Shown: positions 25,997 to 33,956, counted from the stretch's first letter. The stretch is DNA of 64,000 bases from DATJGR01 sp963787045 (GCA_963787045.1 CAWBBR010000002.1:372001-436000), one strand, 5' to 3'. Translations and numbers: made by a program. The notes: generated from the letters alone by a model not told the origin.

Positions 25997-26545
25997 ATGT
26001 ATCCGCGACCGAGATTGACGGCATTCCTATTCGGTGTTTTGGCGTCTATGCATTGCGCCGCCGACGAATCGGAAGTCACGCTTCGTCTCAGCGATGTTCG
26101 ATTCGGACTCTTCCGGACGACGCTCGAGTCACCACCGATCGGAAGTCGTATTACAAAGACTTACCGTTGTGGGAAGAAGATCATCGAGCGCACTGATCAT
26201 GTCCCGATGCGGCGAGGGTCGGTGTTTGGATTTCAAGGTCGAGTCAAGGCGAGTTATGGCGACGTGCTTCAGCTCGCTGTCGTATGGGAACCTCCTCCGC
26301 AGGATCGGCCTGATCCATTGACGCGCGACACATACGTGACATTTGTGAGCAATGGCGAAGAGCTTTCGACTTGCTTTGTTCTCGAAGCCCCTCGGGAGCT
26401 TGTGCCGGGAGCCTGGACGCTGAAAATCGCCCTAACCGGCATTGACGATGTGCGATTACAGCAAGGCCAAAGTGGTAAGGAGACTCCGTACTGGATTCCT
26501 CTGTATGAGAAACAGTTCGTCATAGAGGAACGGAATGAGCCATGA
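25997..26545 (+). CDS. Exported hypothetical cassette protein
   Basis: 182 residues starting two bases after the attC core. A signal peptide (LTAFLFGVLASMHCAADE) is followed by a beta-rich domain with KTYRCGKKIIERTDHVPMRRGSVFGFQGRV, then LELVPGAWTLKIALTG-type strands and YEKQFVIEE at the end. An immunoglobulin-like sandwich is possible, but I know no family with confidence. Likely periplasmic. Confidence 0.7.
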   Translation: MYPRPRLTAFLFGVLASMHCAADESEVTLRLSDVRFGLFRTTLESPPIGSRITKTYRCGKKIIERTDHVPMRRGSVFGFQGRVKASYGDVLQLAVVWEPPPQDRPDPLTRDTYVTFVSNGEELSTCFVLEAPRELVPGAWTLKIALTGIDDVRLQQGQSGKETPYWIPLYEKQFVIEERNEP

Positions 26546-26555
26546 AGCACGCCGC

Positions 26556-26650
26556 GCCCAACCGCTGCATGCAGCCGACGCCCCAGTCATCAAATTTGCA
26601 TACGCAAATCTGCCGCCTGTCTGGCGCGCGGCTGATGCTGGCTGTTAGGC
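26556..26650 (+). mobile_element. attC site 9
   Basis: 95 bp, R'' GCCCAAC and R' GTTAGGC. A short deletion shortens the left arm (CCCCAGTCATC). Confidence 0.88.
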
Positions 26651-26701
26651 GGCGCCGCCAATCGGTTGCCACGACCAGGGAAAGTATGAGCGTGCATTTC
26701 G

Positions 26702-27184
26702 ATGTTGGATGACGGACAGGAAATCGAAATCGAGACTGCTGGACAGTGCTGGTTGGTCTCGTGGTACTCGCCACCTCAGGCTCCTGAGGGGCGGCCGCAT
26801 GGATCGGCGGGGCTGTGTGTTGCTGGAAATGACTTGGTGCTCGTGACGGCGGATGGAGTGACCTGGGATTTCCCGGCGGGCAGGCCGGAAGGCGACGAAT
26901 CCTGGGAGGAGACGCTTCGTCGCGAAATGATGGAGGAGGCGTGCGCGGTCGTTACAGACGCGCGCTTGCTGGGATTCAGCCGAGGCCATTGTGTGGCGGG
27001 CGATGAGAAAGGCCTCGTGCTCGTCCGTTCAATCTGGTTGGCCCAGATTCGGCTTTTGGATTGGGAGCCGCGGTTCGAGATTCGTCAGCGACGGTGTGTG
27101 TCGAAAGATCTAGCGCTTGGATATGTGCCGCGCGAGTACCTTCCCGTCTGGGCGCGGGCATTCCACGAGGCAAGGCTGAACTAG
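26702..27184 (+). CDS. NUDIX hydrolase
   Basis: 160 residues. The NUDIX box is G60-x5-E66-x7-REMMEE (74-79), followed by A-C-A where the consensus has a Gly, so one consensus residue is changed while the metal-binding Glu residues are intact. The upstream strand DGVTWDFPAG is also typical. NUDIX enzymes hydrolyse nucleoside-diphosphate-linked compounds; the substrate is not evident. It begins 50 bp after the attC core. Confidence 0.85.
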   Translation: MLDDGQEIEIETAGQCWLVSWYSPPQAPEGRPHGSAGLCVAGNDLVLVTADGVTWDFPAGRPEGDESWEETLRREMMEEACAVVTDARLLGFSRGHCVAGDEKGLVLVRSIWLAQIRLLDWEPRFEIRQRRCVSKDLALGYVPREYLPVWARAFHEARLN

Positions 27185-27224
27185 GCGTGCACTCTACGGA
27201 CCCAACGCAATTCATCGCGGCGCC

Positions 27225-27290
27225 GCGTAACCACTGCATGCAGCCGACGCCCAAGCCTGTCATCGAATCTGTTTGTGCAAATAACCGGCG
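27225..27290 (+). mobile_element. Degenerate attC
   Basis: GCGTAACCACTGCATGCAGCCGACGCCCAAGCCTGTCATCGAATC is a family left arm with a damaged R'' (GCGTAAC). The apex is broken and no core site follows before the next gene. Confidence 0.65.
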
Positions 27291-28193
27291 ATGCAATACA
27301 AGTGGCTAGCTGGACTCCTGTTGATCGGCGGCACGCTCATGCGAGTGCGCGATCAGATCACTCGAATCCAAAACGACCAGGATTCGTACGAAGTCAGCGT
27401 GCGGCAGCCTCAGGTTCAGATTTCAGAGCCGGTAAGTCCGCCCGACCTGTCGATTCGACCGCGACGCCTCCAGAACTGCCGCAGGCATCATCGAGTTCCG
27501 ACAGATTTGCCACGCACTCCGATCTAAAAGCGAAATTCGATGCTCACATCCGCCGGGCTGAAAGCGGTGATGCGGCAAGCATGCTGGTCATCGCGGAAAC
27601 AACTTGAGACCTGCGCGCCGGTAGGGTCGTACAGAGATTGGGATCAATACGCGAATCAGGACGACCTGGCTCGGTCCGGGGTATTGGACCAATTCTCACC
27701 TGATGGAATTGGACGTTATCGAAGGCGTGGTTCGACCGTCTAGTCGCGGAATGCAGCTATATTAACGAGCACGTACCGACTGACGGCGGGTTCGCGCAGT
27801 GGGATGGTGTATTGGTATGAGAAGGCGGCGGCAGCAGGCAATCCCGGTGGCGCGGTTACGCATGCTGTTCTGTCAATCCGCCCAGCGAAGAACATCGCAG
27901 ATCGATGGCTGTCCTGCTCAACGACGCGATGGTGACTTCCGACGATCGGGTGACGTCCGATTTTCGATTGTACGACGCGGCACACAAGTTCTTCTACAAG
28001 TACCCCGCCTCAGGGTTCGGACTCGAGCGACGTCGTCAGAGAGACTTGGGGCTACCTGGCATGCCTGCATCACAAGGAATGCAACGCGAGCGAGGCACGC
28101 GACTACTTCGATACGCAGTACTCGCCCGCAGAGGTCGCTGCAATCCTCGACGCGGCGGAATCACTCGAGCACGGAGGCGGCGAGCGAAGGTGA
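27291..28193 (+). pseudogene. Sel1-repeat-like protein, multiply frameshifted
   Basis: Pieces in different frames make one protein. They are: an N-terminal hydrophobic anchor (YKWLAGLLLIGGTLMRVRDQI); a Ser/Pro linker and FDAHIRRAESGDAASMLVIAE; YRDWDQYANQDDLARSGVLD; a Sel1 repeat (YWYEKAAAAGNPGG); and a C terminus (WGYLACLHHKECNASEARDYFDTQYSPAEVAAIL) ending with TGA 28191-28193. Sel1 repeats are scaffold-like helical pairs. At least three frame changes are needed, more than for neighbours of similar size, so true decay is likelier here. Confidence 0.6.
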
Positions 28194-28349
28194 ATTTTCT
28201 TTCGTCATCCGCATTTGACCCGGACGAAGAGAACTAAATGTGTGCGAACGAAGGTACGACGCAGGTGGGTCGCGGTACCAAGACGTACAGGAACTCTGCT
28301 ATTAGTTGGAGGAATCGCGGTGACCCGACCAAGGCATGTTCGTGGTGCC

Positions 28350-28379
28350 GCCTAACCGTCGGATAAGAATCGAGGGAAG
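28350..28379 (+). mobile_element. attC remnant (R'' box only)
   Basis: GCCTAAC at 28350-28356 is followed by unrelated sequence and the next gene 26 bp later. No hairpin partner is visible, so the site is lost or replaced by a deletion joining two cassettes. Confidence 0.4.
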
Positions 28380-28382
28380 GTG

Positions 28383-28778
28383 ATGGAAATGATTCAAGGT
28401 TCCTGCCACTGCGGTGCAGTTCAATGGCGCTTTGAAGGGATGCCCGAGTTCGCCGAGGCGTGCAATTGCACCATATGTTCCCGCTACGGCGTGCTTTGGG
28501 CGTATGGTTTTGAAGGCGAGGGCATCAGTGTCTCCGGCCCAACCCAGACCTACATACCACGCAGGACCGGGTTTCATTTCTGCTCCTCATGTGGCTGCGT
28601 GGCGTACTGGCGAGAACTGGAACTCGGGCCGAAGGGTAAGCGTCGCATCGCGGTCAACCTGCGTCTCGCGGAACCGGAGGTTGTGGCGCCGATTCCGATT
28701 GATCGCGTCGTTGGACTCGACGACACGTTTAAACATCTGCCACGAGATGGGCGATGTGTTGCGGATTATTGGTTTTGA
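28383..28778 (+). CDS. GFA/CENP-V family zinc protein
   Basis: 131 residues. The Mss4-like zinc fold is shown by GSCHCGAVQWRFEG, CNCTICSRYGVLWAYG and FHFCSSCGCVAYW, giving the Cys pairs of the glutathione-dependent formaldehyde-activating (GFA) family. Members either bind S-hydroxymethylglutathione or act as carbon-sulfur lyases; the role of this one is open. A second GFA protein at 38394 is only distantly similar. GTG 28380 is an alternative start three bases upstream. Confidence 0.85.
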   Translation: MEMIQGSCHCGAVQWRFEGMPEFAEACNCTICSRYGVLWAYGFEGEGISVSGPTQTYIPRRTGFHFCSSCGCVAYWRELELGPKGKRRIAVNLRLAEPEVVAPIPIDRVVGLDDTFKHLPRDGRCVADYWF

Positions 28779-28856
28779 ATCATCCTTGCTGCGACGAGAG
28801 ATTCGCGACGCGTGAGCATTGCGGCTGGAGGTAGACATGCAGGTGGTCGTGTTGTC

Positions 28857-28910
28857 GCCTAACAAACGCATGCGGCTGGTACGCTTGCATGCACTTCTTG
28901 AGGAGCCCGT
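28857..28910 (+). mobile_element. Degenerate attC-like site
   Basis: GCCTAAC (28857-28863) precedes a short inverted repeat (CGCATGCGGCTGG...TTGCATGCAC). It is not of the main attC family and no clear GTTRRRY core closes it. Confidence 0.4.
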
Positions 28911-28959
28911 TGCATGATGTTCTGGAGAGTTTCGGGGTGCGCTCCTGGGTTCTTCGCTC

Positions 28960-29292
28960 ATGACCGGCGAGACCATCCGCAGCTGGGGCCAAGGCCGCAA
29001 TCTGCTTTTTGTCCTCGACGATTTCTGCATCGGCATACCGCTGGTCGTCACAGCCATTCTCATGGCCAATCCCACGCCGGCCCGTTGGTGTGCGTTCTCC
29101 GCCTCCTATGCGGCGGCTGCCGGCATGCTCTACGGCAGCTTTTTCGGCAAGTTGGTCGATCTATCCGATCCGGCGTCGAGCAACATCGAAATTCATTTGC
29201 TCACGGGCTTGATCGGCCTGGCGTTTGTGTCGTCACTGATTGGTCTCATCGCTACCGTGAGTTTGTCTGGTCGGTTGTGGCGCGCCGCCTAA
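28960..29292 (+). CDS. Small three-TM membrane protein
   Basis: 110 residues with three hydrophobic segments (FCIGIPLVVTAILMA, FSASYAAAAGMLYGSFFG, LLTGLIGLAFVSSLIGLIATVSL). No conserved catalytic pattern is visible. ATG 28960 is the only start giving a full first segment. The last codons (RAA-stop) overlap the R'' box of the following attC. Function unknown. Confidence 0.7.
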   Translation: MTGETIRSWGQGRNLLFVLDDFCIGIPLVVTAILMANPTPARWCAFSASYAAAAGMLYGSFFGKLVDLSDPASSNIEIHLLTGLIGLAFVSSLIGLIATVSLSGRLWRAA

Positions 29293-29374
29293 CCATGGCA
29301 TCCAGCCGCGTCACACCGTTTGCATACGCAAACGCTGCGCCGCCCCGTCGGGCCGCTCAGCTCAGTTGTTAGGC
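29287..29374 (+). mobile_element. attC site 10, divergent type
   Basis: 88 bp, GCCTAACCATGGC to GTTAGGC. The body (CAGCCGCGTCACACCGTTTGCATACGCAAACGCTGCG...) has an apex GTTTGCATACGCAAAC related to the main family but shortened arms, and a right arm CCGTCGGGCCGCTCAGCTCAG. Confidence 0.85.
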
Positions 29375-29394
29375 GTCACTCCAAGGGTCGCGCT

Positions 29395-29865
29395 ATGAAT
29401 CTCGACGACATTGAGTTCAGAACGCTCGACTACGTCGCCGACTCGGAAGTGCGCGCCTATATCCGTTTGTTCTGGGACATTCCCCTCGAACACAACGAGT
29501 ACTTTACGCGCCGTTCGGATTCGTTCGTCGATGATTGGGTGATATCCGCACGCAAGAGCGAGAGCCCAAGCAATACGTTTCCCGGGATTGCCCTTCACGG
29601 CGCAGAGATAGTTGGTGTTCATGTCGCGCGGCGATTCGAGGAGTGGGAACAGGTCGGCGTGCATATTGCGGGTCTTTGGGTTCATCCTTCGTATCGAGGG
29701 CTCGGCATTGCGCGGGTACTGAAGGCGAATGGGGAGAATTGGGCGCGATCGGTTGGCGCAATGTTCATGAACACGAACGTCCAGGCTGAAAACCACAGGA
29801 TGATGTCGATCAACGAGCAGTCAGGCTTCACGTTGTATAGGTACAACCTTAGGAAGCGCCTGTGA
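29395..29865 (+). CDS. GNAT family N-acetyltransferase
   Basis: 156 residues from ATG 29395. The acetyl-CoA pyrophosphate loop is visible as VHPSYRGLGIARVLK (V-x-x-x-Y-R-G-x-G-I-A). This is followed by an NVQAENHRMMSINEQSGFTLY C-terminal segment typical of motif B. Substrate unknown. The cassette has a second gene whose GTG start overlaps this stop. Confidence 0.85.
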   Translation: MNLDDIEFRTLDYVADSEVRAYIRLFWDIPLEHNEYFTRRSDSFVDDWVISARKSESPSNTFPGIALHGAEIVGVHVARRFEEWEQVGVHIAGLWVHPSYRGLGIARVLKANGENWARSVGAMFMNTNVQAENHRMMSINEQSGFTLYRYNLRKRL

Positions 29866-30249
29866 CGACCAGGCTCCTGCGCTACCTACTTGTACTGCTT
29901 GTCTCGCCGCTTCGGGGCAGTTGCACAACAGGCACCTGACGAACAGCCGGCGCTTGACGACTGCAACGTCGGACCAGTATCCCGAACGTATGGATCCGCA
30001 ACTTGGCTCGTGTACGCGTGTTCGGATGGAAAGTCGATCGTTGTCAGTGCACCCTCGAATAGCCCGGCTGCACCTTTTTACTTCATGCTCTTCCCGAAGG
30101 ACGGTGAATACGAACTGGTTGGGGAAGGCACGGGTCCGAAGAGTGTTACGGATGCCGCGTACGCTGAATTGGCGCGCTTCACGGAACAAGACATCGTTGC
30201 CCTGATTGCGGCTGCAAAAAAACAGGCAACCGAGGATGAGAGCCAGTGA
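29862..30249 (+). CDS. Exported hypothetical, second gene of a two-gene cassette (frameshift)
   Basis: GTG 29862 overlaps the acetyltransferase stop (GTGA) and opens a signal peptide (LLRYLLVLLVSPLR). A run of four G near 29914 then shifts the frame by +1; with three G it continues into GAVAQQAPDEQPALDDC and a mature domain with SRTYGSATWLVYACSDGKSIVV and a helical C terminus (ELARFTEQDIVALIAAAKKQA). About 128 residues. No family recognised. Periplasmic. Confidence 0.62.
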
Positions 30250-30250
30250 C

Positions 30251-30350
30251 GCCTAAGCACTACATGCAGCCGACGCTTCGGCCAGTCTATCAAATTTGCA
30301 TGCGCAAATTTGCCGCGTGTCTGGTGCGCGGCTGGCACTAACTGTTAGGC
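30251..30350 (+). mobile_element. attC site 11
   Basis: 100 bp, R'' GCCTAAG (last base changed) and R' GTTAGGC. The apex is normal and the right arm altered (GCTGGCACTAACT). The R'' change should lower recombination. Confidence 0.85.
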
Positions 30351-30359
30351 CTCGCCACC

Positions 30360-30914
30360 GTGCGCATACGTCTGGCCAAGCGCGCGGATTGCCAGAACCT
30401 GGGAGAGATCATCGTTGGCGCCAATCGCTCGGCATTCGAAGGTCGGGTTCCGGAACAGTGCCTGTTGGAGTTGACGGTCTCCACGAGTGTCAGGAACTGG
30501 AAGCGTGACTTTGACTCCGGTTCATTTGATTCCGGCGACCAAGTTCTGCTTGTCGCGGAAGTAGATCCCGATGGTGTTGTCGCATTCGTTCTCGCAGGGA
30601 GTTACACCGCGGACATATTCCGCGATCGAAACATTTCAGTCGCGTACCCCAGGGAGATCCTGAGTCTGCACGTCGCCCCGGGCTGGCAGAACCGTGGTAT
30701 CGGTCGTAGCCTCGTCGGAGCCGCTGCCGATTGGCTCATTGCGCGCCAGGCGAAGACGTTAGCGGTTCGGGCGCTGGAGCCGAGTCCGAATCGTGCGTTT
30801 TACACAAAGCTCGGCGCTCAGGAGCTTGGTTCGCAGCCGTACGACTGGGCGGGGTTTGCGACACACGAGGTGATTTATGGTTGGCCAGACATCAGCTGTC
30901 TTCGCAGCGCCTAA
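30360..30914 (+). CDS. GNAT family N-acetyltransferase
   Basis: 184 residues from GTG 30360, nine bases after the attC core. The acetyl-CoA-binding motif is LHVAPGWQNRGIGRSLVGAAADWL (Q/R-x-x-G-x-G/A), preceded by REILSL. The C terminus has AVRALEPSPNRAFYTKLGAQELG, the usual Asn-x-x-A-x-x-F-Y-x-K-x-G segment. It resembles RimI-like or aminoglycoside acetyltransferase relatives; the substrate is unknown. Confidence 0.88.
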   Translation: MRIRLAKRADCQNLGEIIVGANRSAFEGRVPEQCLLELTVSTSVRNWKRDFDSGSFDSGDQVLLVAEVDPDGVVAFVLAGSYTADIFRDRNISVAYPREILSLHVAPGWQNRGIGRSLVGAAADWLIARQAKTLAVRALEPSPNRAFYTKLGAQELGSQPYDWAGFATHEVIYGWPDISCLRSA

Positions 30915-30927
30915 CCATTTGTTAGGC
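30909..30927 (+). mobile_element. Collapsed attC: R'' and R' joined
   Basis: GCCTAACCATTTGTTAGGC: both heptamers remain but only five bases are left between them. The whole hairpin body has been deleted between the inverted boxes. It marks the end of the GNAT cassette. Confidence 0.8.
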
Positions 30928-30971
30928 GTCACGAGGTTGGCGGCCACCACAGACAAGCAAGTCTAACGAGC

Positions 30972-31313
30972 ATGGATCAATCGCACATGGATCACCGCGT
31001 TTTGCGACGAAGGTTCGTGGCCGGGCTCTTCAAAGGGTTGCGGGTGGTATGGCCGATCTTGTCGGGCCTGCTTGCACTGATCGTCGCGCTCGGCGTGGCC
31101 GCCGGCGTGTTCGAAGGTTGGTCCCTGCAGGAGTCGGTCTATTTCTCTTTTGTCTCGGGGTTGACGATCGGCTACGGCGACTTCTCCCCCAAGACGCTGC
31201 TCGGACGTGCGCTCGCAATCTGTATCGGCGGATGCGGCATCTTGGTGACTGGGCTAGTTGCAGCGGTCGCCGTGAAGGCACTGACGGACATCAACGATGA
31301 GGACCATGAATGA
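30972..31313 (+). CDS. Two-TM potassium channel subunit
   Basis: 113 residues. TM1 (WPILSGLLALIVALGVAAGVF), a pore helix and the selectivity filter TIGYGD at 65-70, then TM2 (ICIGGCGILVTGLVAAVAVKAL) make a minimal KcsA-like tetrameric K+ channel pore (Ion_trans_2). No RCK or cyclic-nucleotide domain is present. The N terminus is basic. It lies in the last recognisable cassette of array 1, between the collapsed attC and a degenerate half-site. Confidence 0.88.
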   Translation: MDQSHMDHRVLRRRFVAGLFKGLRVVWPILSGLLALIVALGVAAGVFEGWSLQESVYFSFVSGLTIGYGDFSPKTLLGRALAICIGGCGILVTGLVAAVAVKALTDINDEDHE

Positions 31314-31351
31314 GTTGCTGGCGAGCGCGCGGCTGATGCTGGCCGCTGTGC
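31313..31351 (+). mobile_element. Degenerate right half of an attC
   Basis: GCGCGCGGCTGATGCTGGCCGCTGTGCGGC matches the family's right arm (GTGCGCGGCTGATGCTGGCTGTTAGGC) with a ruined core. The left half is absent. I place the right end of array 1 here. Confidence 0.65.
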
Positions 31352-31370
31352 GGCATGAGAGCCTTTCACC

Positions 31371-31682
31371 GTGAACTCAATTGTTGTAGTGGCAAGCCTG
31401 TGGATTCGTGAAGGCCGAGTAGCCGAATTTGAGGCATACGAGCGGAAGGCATCCCGCATCATGAAACGATACGGCGGGATCATTGAGCGAGCGGTTCGCG
31501 TCGAAGAAGGGACAGCATTGGACCGGCCGTTCGAAGTGCATCTGGTGAGCTTTCCAAGTCGGGCAATGTTCGAGGCGTATCGGGTGGACGCAGAGTTGAA
31601 GGCGCTCTCTCACGAGCGAGAGGCCGTAGTCACGAAATCACTCGTTCTGGTGGGGACTTCGGGTCCGGCCTATTCCGCGTAA
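31371..31682 (+). CDS. DUF1330-like/dimeric barrel protein
   Basis: 103 residues from GTG 31371. The strand-helix pattern IVVVASLWIREGRVAEFEAYERKASRIMKRYGG...FEVHLVSFPSRAMFEAYRVDAELKAL fits the DUF1330/ABM dimeric alpha-beta barrel group. These are small, often heme-, sugar- or antibiotic-related proteins with no assigned role here. It follows the last degenerate half-site and has no attC after it. Confidence 0.7.
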   Translation: MNSIVVVASLWIREGRVAEFEAYERKASRIMKRYGGIIERAVRVEEGTALDRPFEVHLVSFPSRAMFEAYRVDAELKALSHEREAVVTKSLVLVGTSGPAYSA

Positions 31683-31705
31683 CAAACCGTTTGTCGGAGC
31701 CTGCG

Positions 31706-32155
31706 ATGCCCAAAGATATCCGCAAGAAACCAGCGCAACCGAAAAAAAGAAGCGTGGCGAGGACGAGCGAATCTGAGAATGAAACGTCCGCGTCTCAGCT
31801 GATCGACGAGCGGATCAAGGAGCTGGGCGACTGGCGGGGCAAGACGCTTTCGCGGCTCCGCAAGTTGATCAAGCAAGCCGATCCCGACGTGGTCGAGGAG
31901 TGGAAGTGGAGAGGGGTTCCGGTGTGGTCCCACGACGGATTGATCTGCACCGGTGAGACGTACAAGACCGTCGTGAAGATGACGTTTGCAAAAGGCGCCG
32001 CACTCGAGGATCCGTCAGGTCTCTTCAACGCCAGCCTCGAAGGCAACACCAGGCGCGCCATCGACGTGCATGAGGGAGAGACGATCGACGAGGACGCCTT
32101 GAAGGCGCTGATTCGTGCGGCGGTTGCGCTGAACGCCTCTCGCACCAAACGGTGA
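31706..32155 (+). CDS. DUF1801 domain protein
   Basis: 149 residues. A Lys/Arg/Pro-rich, disordered N terminus of about 35 residues precedes a YdhG-like DUF1801 domain: LRKLIKQADPDVVEEWKWRGVPVWSHDGLICTGETYKTVVKMTFAKGAAL and a C-terminal DEDALKALIRAAVAL helix. The family is small and soluble, and its function is not established. ATG 31706 has GGAG ten bases upstream. Confidence 0.82.
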   Translation: MPKDIRKKPAQPKKRSVARTSESENETSASQLIDERIKELGDWRGKTLSRLRKLIKQADPDVVEEWKWRGVPVWSHDGLICTGETYKTVVKMTFAKGAALEDPSGLFNASLEGNTRRAIDVHEGETIDEDALKALIRAAVALNASRTKR

Positions 32156-32192
32156 TCGACCTGTCGCAGGTGCCAACACGCGGAACGCCGAC

Positions 32193-32733
32193 ATGTCGCG
32201 AGTGATCGTCACGGGCGGTCCCGGTGCCGGGAAGACCGTACTCTTGCATGCGCTGCAGACTCGCGGCCACACCATCGTTGGCGATAGCCCGCGCACGATC
32301 ATTCAGGAACGTCGACGACAGGGTCTGAGTCCGCGACCGAACGCCGACGAGTTCGCGCGGGAGATCCTTCGGATGGACGTCGAGAACTTCGCTCGCCATG
32401 CCGAAAGTTCAGGTTATGTCTTCTTCGAGCGAAGCATCCTCGATGCGCTTTGCGGGCTCGACATGGTTGCGCCGTTGAAGCGAGAGCGAGTTGCATACGT
32501 GGATCGCGAAGTACCCATACTGTCCCCAGGTGTTCGTCTTGCCGCCGTGGCAAGCGATCTACGCAAACGATACAGAACGCGATCACACGTTCGAGCATGC
32601 GGAGTGGGTCCACCGTGTCACGATCGAGTGGTACCGTCGGCTCGACCGATATCGGATCGTCGAGGTCCCCAAGGTTTCCGTTGCTGAGCGATGCGCTTTT
32701 GTTCTCGAAGCGCTGGCAGACGGCGCCGCCTGA
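32193..32733 (+). CDS. AAA-type ATPase/kinase-like protein (frameshift)
   Basis: About 179 residues after repair. Walker A GGPGAGKT at residues 8-15; FFERSILDALCG in the middle; PYCPQVFVLPPWQAIYANDTERDHTFEHA near the C terminus, the signature of the small AAA_28/NadR-like predicted ATPases. One extra base near 32488 moves the frame from LKRER to LHTWIAKYPYCPQ. Those proteins phosphorylate or sense small molecules; no substrate is proposed. Confidence 0.75.
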
Positions 32734-32794
32734 CGGTTGCAGGCTGGTAGATCCGAAGCGCGACACTGCTGCTTCCACTGTCCGCTCTGCTGTG

Positions 32795-33267
32795 ATGACC
32801 GAAGACGACGCGCGCCAACGGCATCATCATGAATTCTCGGTGCAGGCCCACAACCGAGCCACCGACATCCTGTATGCCGCCCAGCCTTCTCGCGACGACA
32901 TCGAGAGCCTCATCGAACTCGCGCACGTGGCGCACTGGCATTGGCAACGACGCGTCGATAAAACCACGCAGAACAGCGCCGTCGCACTGTGGCTGTTGTC
33001 GCGCGCTTACTCGGCCAACGACATGGGTGTTCAGGCGTTGCGCTACGCACAGGAGTCCCTGCAGGTTCCGCAGGGTTCGGGTTTGCTGCCGTCGTTCTTT
33101 GGCTATGCGCACGAAGCGCTTGCCCGAGCACACATGCTGCTCGGCCGCCTCGACCAAGCGAGGGTGCATCTGAAGCTGGCGTTGGAGATCGCGGAGACAG
33201 TGCCGAATCCAAAGGCGAAGGGTAGCATCTTCTGGATCAGACCAGCAGGATCGCGCTCGACGTTTGA
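32795..33267 (+). CDS. TPR-like helical protein (probable frameshift near end)
   Basis: The helical body (IESLIELAHVAHWHWQRRVDKTTQNSAVALWLLSRAYSANDMGVQALRYAQESLQV, ALARAHMLLGRLDQARVHLKLALEIA) is built of TPR-like pairs and would mediate protein contacts. As read the frame runs on to 33634, opposite to the isochorismatase gene, with implausible sequence. A one-base change near 33228 restores HLLDQTSRIALDV and a stop at 33265-33267, which I consider the real end. No enzyme motif. Confidence 0.6.
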
Positions 33268-33398
33268 AGGCGTTGGGCGCAAACGAGGGTCGGCGGGCGC
33301 AATAGGAGAGCGTCCATGGCTCATGCCGTGCCTGTTGGGGCTGTCGTGCTGCTGCGCGCCAGCGAAACGTAACGCGGCTCAACTGGATCGTCAGAGCT

Positions 33399-33956
33399 CT
33401 ATGACGCGCCGAACTGCACCTCGGCCGTCTTCACTACGCCCGCTGTTCGTCCCGGTGCCGCCTGCCACGTCCAATACATGTTGGTATGGGCGATCACCTT
33501 GTCCGGGCTGGGCAAGCCGTAGACCGATAGGTCGTCGGTGGTGTGCGCGTCGCCGACCAGTACCGTGTCGTAGCCGCGGGCGAAGGCGCCGTGGATCGTC
33601 GAGCGAATGCAGGCGTCGGTTTGTGCCCCGGTGATGATCAACCGGCCGACGCGAAGGCGCCCGAGCTCGCTCTCCAGCGTGGTGTCCTCGAACGAATCTC
33701 CGTAGTGCTTGTGCACCAGTGCCTCGGACTCGTTGCGTTGCAGCTCCGGTACGTAGCGCCATCCGTCGCTGTTCATGGTCAGGTTGTCGTCGGAGTGCTG
33801 CACCCAGATCACCGGCACTCCTTGCGCGCGGGCCTTTCCGACCAGTGCGCGAATGTTCGCAACCACTTCTTCGCGTCGATGGGCTTTCGCCACCACGTTG
33901 TTCTGCACGTCGATGACGAGCAGCGCGGTGTTTGGTCTATCGCTCAGGTTGGTCAT
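33399..33956 (-). CDS. Isochorismatase family cysteine hydrolase
   Basis: 185 residues from ATG 33956. The catalytic triad is present: Asp in TALLVIDVQNNV, Lys in EALVHKHYGDSF and Cys in IITGAQTDACIRSTIHGA. The cis-peptide region precedes the Cys. It would hydrolyse an amide or ether bond of a small metabolite (nicotinamidase/isochorismatase group). The longer open frame upstream has no ribosome site. A GGAG precedes the ATG. Confidence 0.9.
   Translation of the reverse strand: MTNLSDRPNTALLVIDVQNNVVAKAHRREEVVANIRALVGKARAQGVPVIWVQHSDDNLTMNSDGWRYVPELQRNESEALVHKHYGDSFEDTTLESELGRLRVGRLIITGAQTDACIRSTIHGAFARGYDTVLVGDAHTTDDLSVYGLPSPDKVIAHTNMYWTWQAAPGRTAGVVKTAEVQFGAS

Larger units (their letters stand above)
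19796..31351 (+). mobile_element. Integron cassette array 1 (CALIN, no integrase in window)
   Basis: About seventeen cassettes in one orientation, each ending in an attC site with R'' GCCTAAC-like and R' GTTAGGC heptamers. Most attC sites belong to one strongly conserved family of 95-103 bp with a central CAAATTTGCATACGCAAATTTG palindrome, as in sedentary chromosomal integrons. Typical cassettes carry one short gene starting a few bases after the previous core site. The base composition is visibly less GC-rich than the flanking operons. No tyrosine recombinase of the IntI type was found on either strand. The right limit is a degenerate half-site near 31313-31351. Confidence 0.9.

Noticed and set aside
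20334..30350. Regularly occurring ~99-bp repeats, considered as a CRISPR array or REP/BIME elements
   Set aside because: Repeats are too long, spacing varies from about 0.4 to 1.1 kb with genes between, and each has RYYYAAC/GTTRRRY ends and a hairpin body: they are attC sites.
31677..31700. GCGTAACAAACCGTTTGTC as another collapsed attC
   Set aside because: The right part GTTTGTC does not fit GTTRRRY and the left R'' is off consensus; a chance inverted repeat is as likely.
32450..33634. 394-codon frame including the TPR-like protein
   Set aside because: The 5' part is antisense-like or shifted sequence of the AAA gene, and the 3' part is antisense to the isochorismatase gene. Only 32795-33267 is protein-like.
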